Part shown: positions 1 to 13,200 of the stretch, piece by piece
Position numbering within the stretch: position 1 is the first letter of the stretch
Layout: every line of letters starts with the position of its first letter
Source of the DNA: Dicaeum eximium
Lineage: Eukaryota > Chordata > Aves > Passeriformes > Dicaeidae
DNA length: 64,000 bases
Assembly: GCA_013396995.1 (NCBI GenBank)
Contig: VWZP01005262.1
Coordinates: 486,298-550,297 of the forward strand
Reading direction: 5' to 3'
Program-made: the position numbers and the translations under genes
The notes under the pieces: generated by a model
Databases searched by the model: none
Told to the model about the DNA's origin: nothing
What the model saw: the letters and a program-made list of their open reading frames with translations, nothing else

Positions 1-246
1 TCAACTGAAAGAGGGTGGATTTAAAATAGGCCTGGGGAAGAAGTTCTCTATTGTGATGGTGAGGAGGCACTGGAACAGGTTGCCCAAAGAAGTAGTGGGA
101 GTTGCATCCCTGATGGTGTTCAAGGCCAGGCTGGATGGGTTCCTGCACAATCTGGTCTGGTGGAAGATGTACCTGCCCGTGACAGGGGGGGTTGGAACTT
201 GATGGTCTTTGAGGTTCCTTCCAACCCAAACCATGCTATGGTTCTA
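1..246 (+). mobile_element. CR1 LINE 3' end fragment
   Basis: The text reads as the 3' untranslated end of an avian CR1 in sense orientation: an aggcctggggaag-like block, then 'aggcactggaacaggttgccc', 'ccctgatggtgttcaaggcc', 'gaggttccttccaaccc', and the terminal repeat 'ctatggttctatg'. The left end is cut by the window edge. It is a dead 5'-truncated insertion with no coding capacity. Confidence 0.9.
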
Positions 247-3200
247 TGTTGATGTCAAATTTATATAATTATTAGCCATAAAATACTTAGGTTTTTTTCA
301 TCTGTGTATTCTTAGATTTAATTGCTAGTTTGCTTTCAAAAATGAGTGAGAAGCCCAGTGGAGACTGAAGCTTTGTAATACCTCTTTCACTGGTTGGAAA
401 TAATAAAAGTACATCTCAGTACATCTTGGCCGTTAATGGCTGACCTCTAGTGTGCAGTGAAGCTGTGTAATTTAATAATTCTATTTGTAAAGAGACTAAG
501 TAATTATAAGAAATGGAATTTAAGTACAGCAAAGTGATAAGGAAACTGCTTAATGATGGTGAAAACACTTATAAAATGAAAAAAAAATGTTCTTTGATTC
601 CTCTAGGCTGGCTATTATACTGTGCCATAAGGAGTTTGCAGGCTGATCACAAAGAAATGTGACTATCCGTGCCTTATTTTTGAATGGCAGAATTCCATAG
701 GTGGAAATACTGTGCTACGATACTGAAATTGTTCTCTTGCATTTAATTGTTCATCAGTGAAATGTCACACACACAGATGGGGAAAAAAAGGAGGTAAATG
801 TAGGTAGTTTAGACTAATTTAAATGACAGATTGGATAACAAAAGATTTGAAAGCCTCGACTATTCCTTCTGGTGAAAATAGTTATCCTGTGGTGTTCCCT
901 ACAATACAAAATCATCTTTGAATAGGAACTGAGGTTTAATGGTACGATGTTTCCAAATAATGACTAATCAACTACTGCTGTTACCTCAGCCTTTTGCTGA
1001 AATCGAAAAGGACAGATGCATTTTTCTGTTCATCTGGTATAGCAATTGAATGGATGTCCGGAGTACAAAAGAATGTGTTTCTGCAAAATTTTTGTAATCA
1101 AAAACAAGAGTGATTTGCACTAGAATTCTGGATATGAGTGAAGAATACTTGTGGCAAACAAATTAGTTTTAAGGATTAAGATAAGCTCAAAAGGTTTGAA
1201 AAAGTCTCAGAAATGGAGATTTATAAGCAAATTATCAGATTAAGTTAGAAATGCAAATTTTACAAATGCATGTAAGATTAATGTGGAGAAATGAATATAT
1301 TTTATATCTGTTGCAACCTTATTTTGAAAGGTAGCATACTTATACTGAGGTGTATATGCAAGGATTGTGCACGTTAATTACCATTGCACACTAGAGGCTA
1401 TTAAAAACAGAGCTCAAATGCAGACCAGATATAATGCTAACACCCTTTTATATACTAAAGGAGCGCTAAAATCACAATTATTGAATTAATATATACGCAA
1501 TATCTTTATAATTTAAGAACTCTGTTCCTTTAGAAAAGGGAAGGCTTTTGACAACTTGAAAGACAGTTTACTGTTATAGCGGGTATATATTTAATACGGT
1601 TTTTATTTCTATGGAAGCATGCAGATTATACAGATGTTCTTATGCCATTTGAATTCACAGCAATCTTACAAATATATGTGCTATCAATTACTCTTCTGCT
1701 ATGCAATACTGTAACTCAATACAGCCAAATTTGCATATATGTTAGTAACAATAAAAACCACCAAATTTCACAGAGGTTTGTTTTCTACTTTACCTCATGG
1801 AATGGCAGTCTCAGTATAGATGCTATTCTGGAATAACTTTCTTCAGAGTTTTTGATTTATTTAATATTCAAAGTATGTAAATTCTGTTTCTTTTGAAAAG
1901 CATTTTTCTTAAACTAATAGAAAGACATCTTATCACTACAACAGTTAGAAATCACTAAGTGAAAAATATTTTCTATTGCAATACTTATGCTTGTTATTCA
2001 TGTTATCCTCCTGGCATCTGCCTCAGCTACTTTTTAAAGTAAAGAATAGGATTAAATAAATTAAAAATGTGGCATTTTGATTGAAATCTAATCTGAATGT
2101 TGAAGATGCTTCAAAAAAGTCTTCAGCAAAGAAATACAGTGATATAATTTGAGAAATGTGGTGATATTGTAGCATCCTATATTTCAGTCACATCAAAGTA
2201 TATACACTTTGTATTGTTTTCAGGTTTATTCAGAAGTTTGATACAACTTCTGCCATCTCTCTGCCTTTTCCCTTTTTTTTATTTCCTCAGGATTAGGACA
2301 AATGGCTTAAAAAGAGCTTCTTGTCTTTCAAAATATGGGTTCTCTAACAAATATGGGTTAGGAACCTCCAAGTGCAGCTGTTTAGCATCTGTCTAGCAGG
2401 CACAGAGCTATACTGGTAGGTTTTATAAGGAAACTAAGGGATCCATTTACAGCTTGTTTTAATTTCAGTTTGTTAGACATACACCGATTGACCTATTTCT
2501 TGGACATTAAATTATTGTTCAAAATTAATAAATAAATTAATTTATAGATATTCTGAGAGGCCCAAGTCATGCAAGAACATGGTAGAATAACATTTTCAAG
2601 CAATATTGAAAGAAGTAGTAAGTGAAACTTTGGTGTGAAATAAGATGTTATTTCTGTACTGTTTATCAGCAACCTATGTTATATTTTAGGCATACAGTTA
2701 ATAATAAAAAATAATACACATTTTCAAATTTAAAATATTGCATTTGCATAATAAAATGTTTTGTAACTATTGTAATGATACAAACATTCTTGATAGGTAC
2801 TATCTTTATAGAACAGATACATTTTTATTTCATTAAATAAATTACTATCAGGTCATGCAAACACTTCTGATAGTGGCAGTAGCGTGACTTCCCTTGATAG
2901 CATTTCTCTTCTCTCAGCCTGGAGCATAATTTTTTGTGCATTCAGTCATTATTTCCCTTCCGCTTCTATGCCAGCTGCCCCCTGCCTTTAACACAGTGTC
3001 CCATTGTCTGAGTCCTCACATAAGTGATTTTCCTCCTTTTGCTGTGTTCTGGAGTACATATGTCAGTGCTACAAGACATCACAGAATGAAAAGGAGGTCA
3101 ACCAGTAGTTATACCAGATGATGCAAGCAGCATTTTCTTTCTGTCCTCCATCATCTGTATTACTGCCTTGTGTTTCAGATATGACAACTGTAACTGTCTT

Positions 3201-6200
3201 CTCTTGCTCAGTTTACTTATCTTTCTGGTTTTGCACCATAACATGGCTTTGGACCAGTGGTAGCTGGAGAAACAACCTTGGTGGTTGCAATTCCCCTGCA
3301 GTGGCACACGTTCCTTAGTTTTATGATTTTAGACACCAATCCAGACTGCCATGAAATAATTATAATTGTAATTAAAAAAATTATGCAGCCTGTGAATCAA
3401 GCTCCTTTATTTGTGCTCCTTTATTTTCAGCTGGGTAACCAATCTGCTAGAATGCTGTTGGTCAAGATGCTCTTCGAAATGAAGTAAGGTCCAGAGCACT
3501 AACTATTGGAAAAGGCATTTATCAGACACACAAGGCTTATATAGATCACCTGGCACTTGCTCCTTTCTCAGGTCCCTTCTAAAGGCTGCCAGTATCAATC
3601 AACAGCAAATGAATATAAGCAAGCAAAAATTTTTCCTTATAGAGACACCTCTATAATAACACTTAGAACAGAACTACACTAAATTTAAATTATCCATATA
3701 TATCAAGAAAAAAAACAACCAAACAAACAGTGACACAAAGAGAAATCAGGATTTCTTTTTTGAGTTTTATTTATGAAATTGGTGCAGGAGTTTTAGATAA
3801 AAAAGACAACTTGACATGTGCATATATTGGTTTAGGTCTTCTAAAACTCTTTTCTCTTTTTATTATTATTTACACGTTTTTCTTACACAAGTTTTTTGGG
3901 TTTTTGTGTTTTGTTGTTTGAGTCTTTTTGAGAGGGTGAGAGTGAGCATTTACCTTGTAAGGTCTATATAATTGTAGAAGTGTGTCATTCGAATAAGTAT
4001 TAAAAGAGGAGATTTTCTAAAGCATATGAAAGGTGGATGCTGGCTTCCCATTGATTTTTACCAGGCACTAGCAGTTTAAAATCCCATAGAGATTGATCAG
4101 GTAAATTAAAATCACTGACAGAATCAGTAGCTGAACATGAAATAAGATGAGTATCTGTTCTGTTTGGATTTTATGCTCGAGTTTGTCATGGGGCATCTTT
4201 CCATTTCTCATAGTTTTGAAAAGGCAGATGTTCTGCAAATGGAATCTAAAAAAGAAGTTTATAGGACATGAATGTGGAAGTGGTGCATGTTATGCTATAG
4301 AGGGGTAAAATTAGCCTATTTCAGCATTGGAATAAATCTATTACAGAGATCTAAACCATTGAATTTCATCTTGAATTAGTTTTTGAAATGAATCGTTTGA
4401 TAACTCATATTATTTCTAATGTATAAGGTTAGGATTAATGTATAGCCTACACTTAGTTCTGTTCAGTTTATATCACAATTGTTATTTTAACCTTGTAGAT
4501 GCAGCCAGTAAAACATTGCAAAAGGGGGAAATGAAGGGAAAAAAGGGCACTTTTGAGTTTTTTCTATCACATTACATCTGCATAAAAAAATTTAATCAGC
4601 AGTATTGAATGATTAATGAAAAGGAGAGTGGCAGCCACCCACCCAGAAACTCATCTGCCTTTGAAAAGATTTAATTTAGGTGCTGGAAGCTCTCTGTTAT
4701 AGTTCCTGATTTTCCTGACATTGCATTGTTCCACTGGCCCCTTCCCTCTGCAGAATTTTCATACATTCATTTTTTTGCTTCTTCAGATGTGCAAAATCCT
4801 AAACGTTTGCATGGTTCTAGTTGAAAGATACCCATAAAGGTCCTAAGGGATAGGACAGTTACTTAAGACACTAAATAGATGATTGTCCTGAAAATGGTAA
4901 ATTGATAAGTTGGCTTCTTTTGAGAGTTAGTTGTTTATAACCATTTGGGCTGTGCCTTATAACTCTGCTTATCATTTGAATAAACCTTCTTCTTTTGTGT
5001 TCACCCACTAGTCTCTTTGTTCTCCTTTCCAGAGTACTTATCAGTAGCAGTGTAGCAGTTAGCCTTTATTTTTGTAGGTTATTGAGTCTTCTTTGAAACA
5101 TAATCTCTTTTTCTTAGCATGGTATGCTTTATCTCTGTGTTTTCCATGTGGAGTGCACTCCGTTGCACATGGATAACTGAAATCTGTATAAGCTTTAGGA
5201 TGTAATATTGCCAAAGAATACAATTTTTTATATATCATTAGTATTAGTTTGTCTCTAACTCTGTGAGGAAAATGTACACATATTCTTTCCAGAAACTTCT
5301 TAGCCTCTGAAATAGTTGCATTTGTTTGGCTTTTCATAATTTCATGATTAATTAATATATATATGTATTTCTGATGCATATAATATGCACCCTTTGCAGC
5401 TGTCTTTAAGCACTTTACCTTGTACTTTTTACGGTGGTGACTTCTCTTATTTCAGTTGTTTAGTACTCAAGATCCAATTTCTTTAATGTGGTATTTAGAT
5501 CCTTTTCTACAATGGCAGCAACTTCCATCACAGCAGAAGGCAATCCCTTTTAGCTTTGTATCCCCATTAGCACGTATCATTAGCCAATTCTGTTTTCTGC
5601 AGCCAAGTGAATAATTAGAATCCTTATAGTCTTAAAGTTGGTCCTGCAAGAACAATATTACAAATTCATGTAGCTTTATAGCAAGGGCTTTTTTTCACTT
5701 TAGTTCAGGATAGTTTGTTAAATGTTTCATGTTTTGTAAAATAATCACAGTTTGTTTTTATTTTAATTATTAATTTCCCATTTCATAATGCTTTGCTGAA
5801 GAATACCTTCACACATACCTCAATATGTATATATTAGTTACCTTAATACATATATATTAGTTGTATCATTTTCCCCTGTGTCTAAAAAAAATCAAGTATT
5901 TTATCAAAGAGAGTAGATTCGTTTAGCATAGTCCAGTTTGATCAGTCACTGTTCTAATTTATCCTGGTTGCATTTTTTTATTTGTGTTTTTGTCTATTAT
6001 TTATGTCAAAGCTCAACTGTAAAACATATGTATGTGTTTATACACATGTAAACTGTGTTTATGCCCATACATATAGCATGAAAAAATACAATGACCTGAA
6101 GTTTTTTTCTTATTTGACCTATAATTGCATTAAATAGAATCCTTTATTTGGATCTTCCTAGCAACATTGTGATAATGGATTTTATTGTAGTAGAGATAAT

Positions 6201-6821
6201 CAGACAATCTCGGTGTCATTGTGACATGATGTAGTGCAAGAGTATCTTTACTTTTTGCCATCTACTTGTTAAATATTTTTCTTATACAAGATGTTACAAA
6301 CTAAGGCTCTTGGTCAGTAGGACACTCTTAGCATGGCTTTAAGGAATGTACTTAACTTGTCAACATGTAACATCCAGGTGCATATAATCTGTTGCCTAAA
6401 TTCATATCTGAGGAGTCCTGCTGAATTCAGTGAAATTAAAATCTGTTTCATGTTAAATGTCTTTTTAAATGCATCATAGAATTATGTTGATGTATTACAC
6501 AATAACTGGAATTCTGTTACCAGTCTCTAAAATTTATTAATGTTTGTCTAGTGCATGTAAAGATTAGTTTAGCTTCTTCATTAATAGCATACACATGTAT
6601 TCTGAAGAGATTTCAATCCCTTGTTTCATCAATGATTACGGGAAAAAAGGTCCGCTGTTGTCCAGATGTAGATAATAGTGCTCTCCACAAAATGGAATAC
6701 TTATTCATAAAAAGGAAAACAGTATATTATATGTTTGGTTTTTATCCAGATTATACTATACTTTTGTAGACATGAAATGAACTTTATTTACTCTCAGTAA
6801 ATTTCTTTGCTATGCTTAAGT
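247..6821. other. PTPRD: PTPRD upstream intron, unique AT-rich segment
   Basis: No gene, RNA gene or recognisable mobile element was found in this 6.6 kb. The sequence is AT-rich and full of stops in all frames; the longest open stretches are around 60-106 codons and have no family resemblance. It holds a 23-base imperfect tandem duplication at 5822-5867 and a short TA run near 5350. A pyrimidine-rich patch at 2936-3320 is less AT-rich but matches nothing I know. Assignment to the PTPRD intron is inferred from the orientation and phase of the downstream exons. Confidence 0.6.
5822..5867. repeat. 23-base imperfect tandem duplication
   Basis: Two adjacent units share the core 'atatattagtt' and differ at a handful of positions: 5822-5844 (aatatgtatatattagttac...) and 5845-5867 (aatacatatatattagttgt...). 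Confidence 0.7.
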
Positions 6822-6890
6822 GCAGTGGCTTAACCTTGGCTAGCTGGTGGGTGCCTGTGCAGCTGCTCTATCACTCCACCTTCTCAGGGG
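6822..6890 (-). mobile_element. Fragment of avian LTR-like repeat, antisense
   Basis: The string 'ggcttaaccttggctagc' followed by 'tgggtgcctg', 'gctgctctatcactcc' and 'cttctcagggg' is the reverse complement of the 3' end of the repeat seen in sense at about 22900-23000 ('ctgaggaggggagtgacaga' ... 'ccagccagggtcagccca'). Only the terminal 70 bases are recognisable; the next 100 bases to the adjoining CR1 match nothing I know. Family assignment is from memory of bird genomes. Confidence 0.6.
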
Positions 6891-6989
6891 CAAATCAGCA
6901 CAGTCAAGACTTGGAAGAAAGGTTTAAGAGATATTTACTCAATTTGAAGCACTGCTGAAAGGCTTGTGCTGATACAGAGTCAGGATTTA

Positions 6990-7246
6990 TGGCTGCTGTG
7001 GCAGGGGAGATTAGGTTAGTCATCTAGGCTTGTTATTAAGGGAAGTTTCTTCCCCCAGAGGGTGGGTGAGCACTGGAACAGGCAGCCCAAGGTACTGGTC
7101 ACAGCCACAAGCCTGATGGAGTTCAAGAGTGTTGGGACAATGCTCTCAGGTACACGATGGGATTGTTGGGATGTCCTGTGCAGGGCCAGAGCTTGGACTC
7201 AGTGATCGTCATAGGCCCCTTCCTGGATAGTCTGTGATTCTGTGGT
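6990..7246 (+). mobile_element. CR1 LINE 3' end fragment
   Basis: Sense CR1 tail: 'ggggagattaggttagtcat', 'agagggtgggtgagcactgg', 'aacaggcagcccaaggtact', 'caagcctgatggagttcaag', then the terminal repeat 'tctgtgattctgtgg'. It is truncated to about 250 bases and non-coding. It sits head-to-head with an antisense CR1 starting about 100 bases later. Confidence 0.9.
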
Positions 7247-7349
7247 ACCACTGTAAATTTGTAATTTATAGATACTTTGTAGCATTGAAAATCTCTTGGG
7301 TTGTGTTGAAGTGATAAGCATATCACCCCGTTCTATTTCCTTTCTTTTC

Positions 7350-8075
7350 ATTTTCAAAGAATTGCAGAATCAGGATTGTTTGGGTTAAAATGAATCTTTA
7401 TATATGATCTAATCCAATCCCCTCTGCCATGGGAACAGATGGCTTCAACTAAATTAGGTTTCTCAGAGCCCCATCCAACTTGGCCTCAAGCACTTCCAGG
7501 GATGGGGCATCCACAGCTTCTCTGAGCATTCTTTTGCAGCGTCTCACCACCCTCATGGTGGCTTCCACTTGATGTCATTGTCTTTGGATGTGGTCTTCTA
7601 TCCAGTTTCTTAGTCTTCTGGTAGTATGTTGTCAAAGACATATTTTGCCAATTTTGTGGTTAGAATGTTGTGAGGGACCGTGCCAAAGGTCTTACAGAAG
7701 TCTGCATAGCTCCTGAGTTGCTCTTCCCTTGTCCCACTGACATAGTTATTGTAAGTAAATTAGTCTGGTGGCATTTGTACTTGGTATCACCATGTCTGTC
7801 TCCAGTTATCTCCCTGCCTTCATTTATCTTGCTACATCTTCCAAGAAGACTTTTTCCATAATTTTACTGGGCAGGGTGGTGAGATGGATGGGCGAATCCA
7901 TGATGTTTCTTTTTGTCCAGTCACTGAACTTCACTTTACTGCCACAACTTTTCAAATGTGATCTTGAGTGGCTCGGCATCTCTGACTGCCATTTACTCAC
8001 TCAGGATCCTGGCATGTGTCTGGCTGTGTCACATGAGTTGCTTAATACTTCTAATGTGAACTTACTCTCATATAA
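7350..8075 (-). mobile_element. Diverged CR1 LINE, antisense, 3' end plus RT-region remnant
   Basis: The left end reads as the reverse complement of a CR1 tail ('gcagaatcaggattgtttgg', 'ctaatccaatcccctctgcc', 'cttggcctcaagcacttcc'). Further right (about 7660-8070) the text resembles antisense CR1 reverse-transcriptase sequence ('ccaaaggtcttacagaagtc', 'acatcttccaagaagac', 'tttactgggcagggtggtga', 'cttgagtggctcggcatctc'). The middle is heavily degraded or internally deleted. No intact frame remains, and divergence is clearly greater than in the other CR1 copies. Confidence 0.75.
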
Positions 8076-9003
8076 TTTTCTTTAATCCTGCTTCTAGCAT
8101 TCAGGTCTCTTGCAATTCCTGGAAATAAAAAAAAAAACTTCTTTTTATAGCTAGACTTCATTTTCCTTCTGAAACAATGCACTTTGTTTGTTTGTTTGTT
8201 TTTTAAATTGAGAATTTAAATTTTTCCCTGCTTATTTCTATATTCTTGCAAAGAACTCAGAGTGAAACATTCAATCCCAGTTCTTTGTCTGTTCTTCATT
8301 CTGTTGCAATTTTTTAATTTCAGGAAACAATATTAAGACTTATGTATAGCAAGAACTTTTTTTGGGATTTTCAATTCATTTCAATCTATACTGTCATTAA
8401 AAATGCAGTATCTGCTTTGCTATTTGTGTATGCATTTTATTTTTTTCGGTGTCAACTGAAGTGCATAGTTCCATTTAGAAAGCTTAGTAGCTATTTAAAA
8501 TTTTACAATCAGAAAAAACAGCTGAGAACAAAAAAGGTAAGATAAATCCACTAGGACTTTTTGCAGGACAGTGAGTCTTTCATTCTTGCATTTTTAAGAA
8601 AAAGAGGCCTCTAACATTTTTTGATTCAGGCAGAAGCTGGAGCCACTTACAGTGTGAAGGTCAATTGTTACATCTCCTCTCTCCTGTTGTTACAAAGGTT
8701 GGAAGGCTTTTTAAAACTTTTCTTACTTCCTGGTTACTGCATGAGATTAATCATAGTAATAGGTGTTCTTGGGATCTAGTCAGATTAGTATTTGCAAAGT
8801 GTATTTTTGTACTTTACTGAACATTTGATTGTAGTTACTTTAGGAGATGTAATTTTAAAAAAAAGGACCAACAGTGTTTCATACCACTTAAAATGTATTC
8901 TCACAATTAATAACCGTTTCCTTTGTATGACAAATAATCAGAAAAATAACTTTAATCAGTTCACCAAACATTGCATGTTATCCATGAGCTATCAGTATGC
9001 CCT
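8076..9003. other. PTPRD: PTPRD intron, unique segment
   Basis: AT-rich intronic sequence with a short (TTTG)n run at 8183-8206. No gene or mobile element recognised. Confidence 0.55.
8183..8206. repeat. (TTTG)n microsatellite
   Basis: About four tandem TTTG units followed by a T run. Confidence 0.8.
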
Positions 9004-9600
9004 GGTGGCACAGTAGGGTGCATTAGGAAGAGCATTGCCAGCAGGTTAAGGGAGGTGATCCTGTTCCTCTGCTCAGCCCTGGTGAATCCTTACCTGGAGT
9101 GCTGTGCCCAGTTCTGAGCTCCTCAGCACAGGAGAGACATGGAGCTCCTGGAGCAGGTCCAGTGGAGAGTAACTGAGGTGTTTAAGGGAATGGAGCATCT
9201 CTCTTTCAAGGAAAGGCTGAAGGAGCTGGACCTGTTCAGCCTGGAGAAGAGATGGCTGAGAGAGGACCTACCTGTCAGTGTCTGTGAGTATCTGAGGGGA
9301 GGGTGCTGAGAGGATGGAGCCGGGCTCTGCTTAGTGGTGCCAAACAATGGGATAAGAGGCAATGGGCAGAAAATGATGCACATGATGTTCCACCTGAACA
9401 TGAGGAAGAATTACTGTGCAGGTGACTGAGCACTGGAACAGATCGGCCTGAGGGACTGTGGAGTCTCCCTAACTGGGGATGTCCAGGAATTGTCTGAATG
9501 CAGTCCTGTGCACTGGGATGATCCTGCTTGAGCTTAGAGTTTGGACCAGATGACCCTAATGGCAGCCTCTTCCAACTGTTCCCATTGTGTAATTCTCTGA
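9004..9600 (+). mobile_element. CR1 LINE 3' fragment with end of RT ORF
   Basis: Sense CR1. Landmarks are 'gcattaggaagagcattgcc', 'ctcagccctggtgaatcctt', 'gagtgctgtgcccagttctg', 'aaggaaaggctgaaggagct', 'ttcagcctggagaagagatg' and a degenerate terminal octamer region ('cccattgtgtaattctctga'). The left part corresponds to the last codons of ORF2 in this family; stops and indels break any frame. It has the same layout as the copy at 49425-50012, so probably the same CR1 subfamily. Confidence 0.9.
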
Positions 9601-10205
9601 TTAGCTTTACTTACTACTTATTTGCGTTTTGGTCTTCACATTCAAGAATGACAAGCTTTTAACCCTGTGCGTGATACGAAGTATAGCAACCTCGTCAAAC
9701 AGTAGTCTTAATTTTTAAGTAGTCTTTAATTAAAATGGTGCCTCTTTGCATCTTCCTCTTTTGGTTTCTTCTTTGTAAGAAGACAGTTAAAGCTGACTGT
9801 TACAAAGAAGTTTAATCTTGAAGACTGGGCGAAGTGAAGCTTGTGTGTACTCTCCAGGTTTTGTAATAAATAAGGGGGATTAAATTATTTTGGGGAATAG
9901 AATCTGAAAGCAATTTTGTACAATTTTTTTTTTTATATGGGGTATGTCATAATATTTTTGAGAAGTAAAGATACAGGAAGCACTTCATGCTGTCTTACTT
10001 GAAATGTTTAATTGCAGGTATTGTCTTTCCTTGATCTTAAAATCTTCTAAAATTCTTTAAAAATAAAAAGATTTTCCATTCTTCTCTAAAACTCTAAACC
10101 AAAGGTAAAGCTATTATTCTTGCAAATGTTACGAAATATTTTAGCAAACTGATTTAATTTCTTTTCTCCAAAACAGATTTTTAGAAATGGACCCTTTTCT
10201 TTTTA

Positions 10206-10243
10206 TGTGTGTGTGGATTTGTTTGTGTGTGTGTGTGTGTGTA
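10206..10243. repeat. (TG)n microsatellite
   Basis: Interrupted TG dinucleotide run; the longest pure block is about nine units (10224-10242). Confidence 0.9.
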
Positions 10244-13200
10244 AATTTTCACATCCTGAAAAAAAATGCAATTTAGTGTTTACTAAAATGTGCAGAGCTT
10301 AAACGAGTCTCTGACTAGTAGAAATGTAACTTAAACCAAGCTTCTGGTGCTTCTGTCTTGCTGCAAGTTCATTTCTATGACATATATAGAGAAAAATGCC
10401 TGTATTAGAAGGTTAAATATTGCTTAACGTCCAGCTTCGATTTTTTGAGAAGAAATTTACAAAATAATTAATCAAAATATTCCAAATATCAACTTCATGT
10501 ATGTGGTACAAGTAAAATTTCTAGTTTCTGGAGTTTGGAATTCCACTGTTGTAGTATCATTTTGGTTACTACTGAGTCTTCTTGGTGTAAAAACAATCCA
10601 TTATGCAGCCTCTATTCTTCCTTACGTATATCTATGTAATTCCTCCTTTGTAAATTCTAAAAAAAAAACCCACCCAAACTAAACAAACATTCAGGACTAG
10701 TTTGTGTTTGTAACACCCCTTTACGCAAAGTACAAAGTTTTTTTACCTGATGTTTTTATGGAGAGATCCTTTGTATTTATTTAGCTTCAAAGCCTTCCCT
10801 GTTCTGTTAAGGAGTATATAAGAGGATGCAGGTAATCAGGAAAAGGATTTTTAGTTTATACATGCTGTATTTCCGTATCACAATGGGAGTATTTTCCACC
10901 TTCTTATTATTGTCTGTATTTTTATTTCTTTGTTTTATCTTCCTAGCTCTAGAAAATTTTTGCTTTGTAAATTTCAGTTATAGGTATAAAATTTAAGTAC
11001 TCAGTCTGGTATCTTATGAAATGCTACAGAGGTTGTTTTGAAGTATTTAAAATAAAGAAAACTAAGATCAAGGTCTAGGAGAGTAAGTAGTCCTAGAGTT
11101 TGCTTACAGTATACAAAATTCTTTTTTCCTGATTCAGCAAAATGGGTTTCTGGTGTTGAAAAGTTAGCATTTATGGGAGTCTTCACACATGCCCACTAAT
11201 TTTCCGTGGAGTAAAGAAAAATTCTCAAAAGGAAAACCCTCCTCCGTTAATGGTTTGAATGAAGTTATCATTCATGAGGGCTCTTCGACATTGCTGCAGT
11301 TGCTAAACCCTTGGATCAAAGCACAGTTTAAATATGAAGTATGGTTAAAATGTAAAGTACTTTTTTAATACCTTCTTTTTAGGTTAATAAGTGAGTAATT
11401 GACTAAAACAAATATGAAAATTCTAATCAAAGTCCTAGGGACTATTGGGAATATTGCATATTTTATTTACAGTAAGATTGCTGGACATAATTATGCTGGA
11501 AGTAAGTACTTCCATGAAGAGAGAGAAACATTTTATAACTGATAAAGCTGTGTCAATGTTTTAAGGTCTCAGGCTCGTTGTAAATATCCTTCAGTTCAGC
11601 TAAAATCAGTCACTCATGTAGTTGTTTCAGTTTTCATTAGATTGAACACGGAGAGAAGCAGCAGACTTGAAATCACAACTGTAGTATTCTTTACACAAAT
11701 CTTGTAGTTCTACTCACATTTTTACCAGCTATAAGTCATTTTCTTCCAGAACTGATTTCTCATATATTTAAAGAAAGATCATGGCATTAAACAAAAAGGG
11801 ATCTGTATATGGAGTCAAGGAAGGAGCAGCTATTCTGTCTCCATGCATCCATCACCATTCAATTCCAACATGTGAGAGGGATCTTAAAATGAGTAAAGCA
11901 ATCTAGTACCCAATGCCTTAAATGCTACCCAGATGCTTGAGTTCCTAAGGGACTTATGAACAGGCTCATACACTCCAAAGCATCTGCTTACGAAGTTTCA
12001 TAGTATTTCTAAACTAATACTGGCACAATTTTTCTTCAGACAGAAGAGCTTTGTAGGTAGTTCTGTTTTCTCAGGACACCACACATCCCTGTTGAGGTTA
12101 CTTATTATTTTAACACTGACTACTCAACCTCAGTTGTGTCACTGGTGCAGTGGGTAGTGTCTTTTGGTGGGATCTCGGAAAAGCCCATTCTAGAGGGCAA
12201 TTACTCTTTTCAGGAAAAGCCAGGTAGAGATTTGGGTGATCTAAAATGGGCTGTGAGGTAAGGTGCTTCCTCTCATGAGAAGAACTCATGTGACTGTATA
12301 TGATCAACTGCAGAGCAGCTGCAAGTTTCTGCCATCCTTTCAAAATGACACTCACATGAGAAAATCACTGTAGTTCTAGCAGAATAGTCACTAGTAACAA
12401 TGTATTATCTGTGCCCAGACACTGGGTTTGAATTATGGAACTTCTCACCCTCAAATGTTTATCATAAGTAATTAAGGATTAAACAGGTTCTTCATTTTTC
12501 ATTCTGAATTGGGACCTGGAGGAACCATAAGGAAAAGCTGTTGCATCATTAGTGTTTGTGGTATGTTTTCTTGGCAGTGCAGTCTGAATTAGATACTGAT
12601 TTCTTTCAGAGACAATTTTTATCTCTTTTTTTTAAAATGATGAAGTTAGGAAACTAACTACTGCTGGAAGGCTTATGAGTATCTTGTTGGTCTGAAGGAA
12701 ACAACTTCAAATATTTGCTGTTTCTAGAATGTGGATATGCTGCTTGATAGCTTTTTGATGCATTTCAGAGGGTCATTTCAAATGGTCGTTAGATCTAGAC
12801 ATACATGGAGATGAAATAACTGAGCATCCAGGTCAATAAAAAGTAAGGGAGAACTAACTATCTATTTCTTACGTGAAGTATATGAACTGTCAACACAAAT
12901 TTGACTGACTGAGAGATAGGTTAATATATCCTGGAGGCTGTGAAGAGATTTTCTCTCTCCGTATTTTTTATAAATCACACCTCCTCTCCCCCTTTTTTGT
13001 TTCCTCTAAGATACAATTTTTCTGTATATTTATGTGTGTATGTGAGAGATCTCAGTTGAAGGTAAGTAATGATTACCACTGCTTGGCATGTCTTCGTGCT
13101 TCTCCCAGTGCCCAAGGTAGAGCAGGTTCAGTGAAAGAGCCCATTCTTGCAATAAAGACTTAATAATAAGTTTGTGTGGTAAGCATGTGTCCTGCTTAAA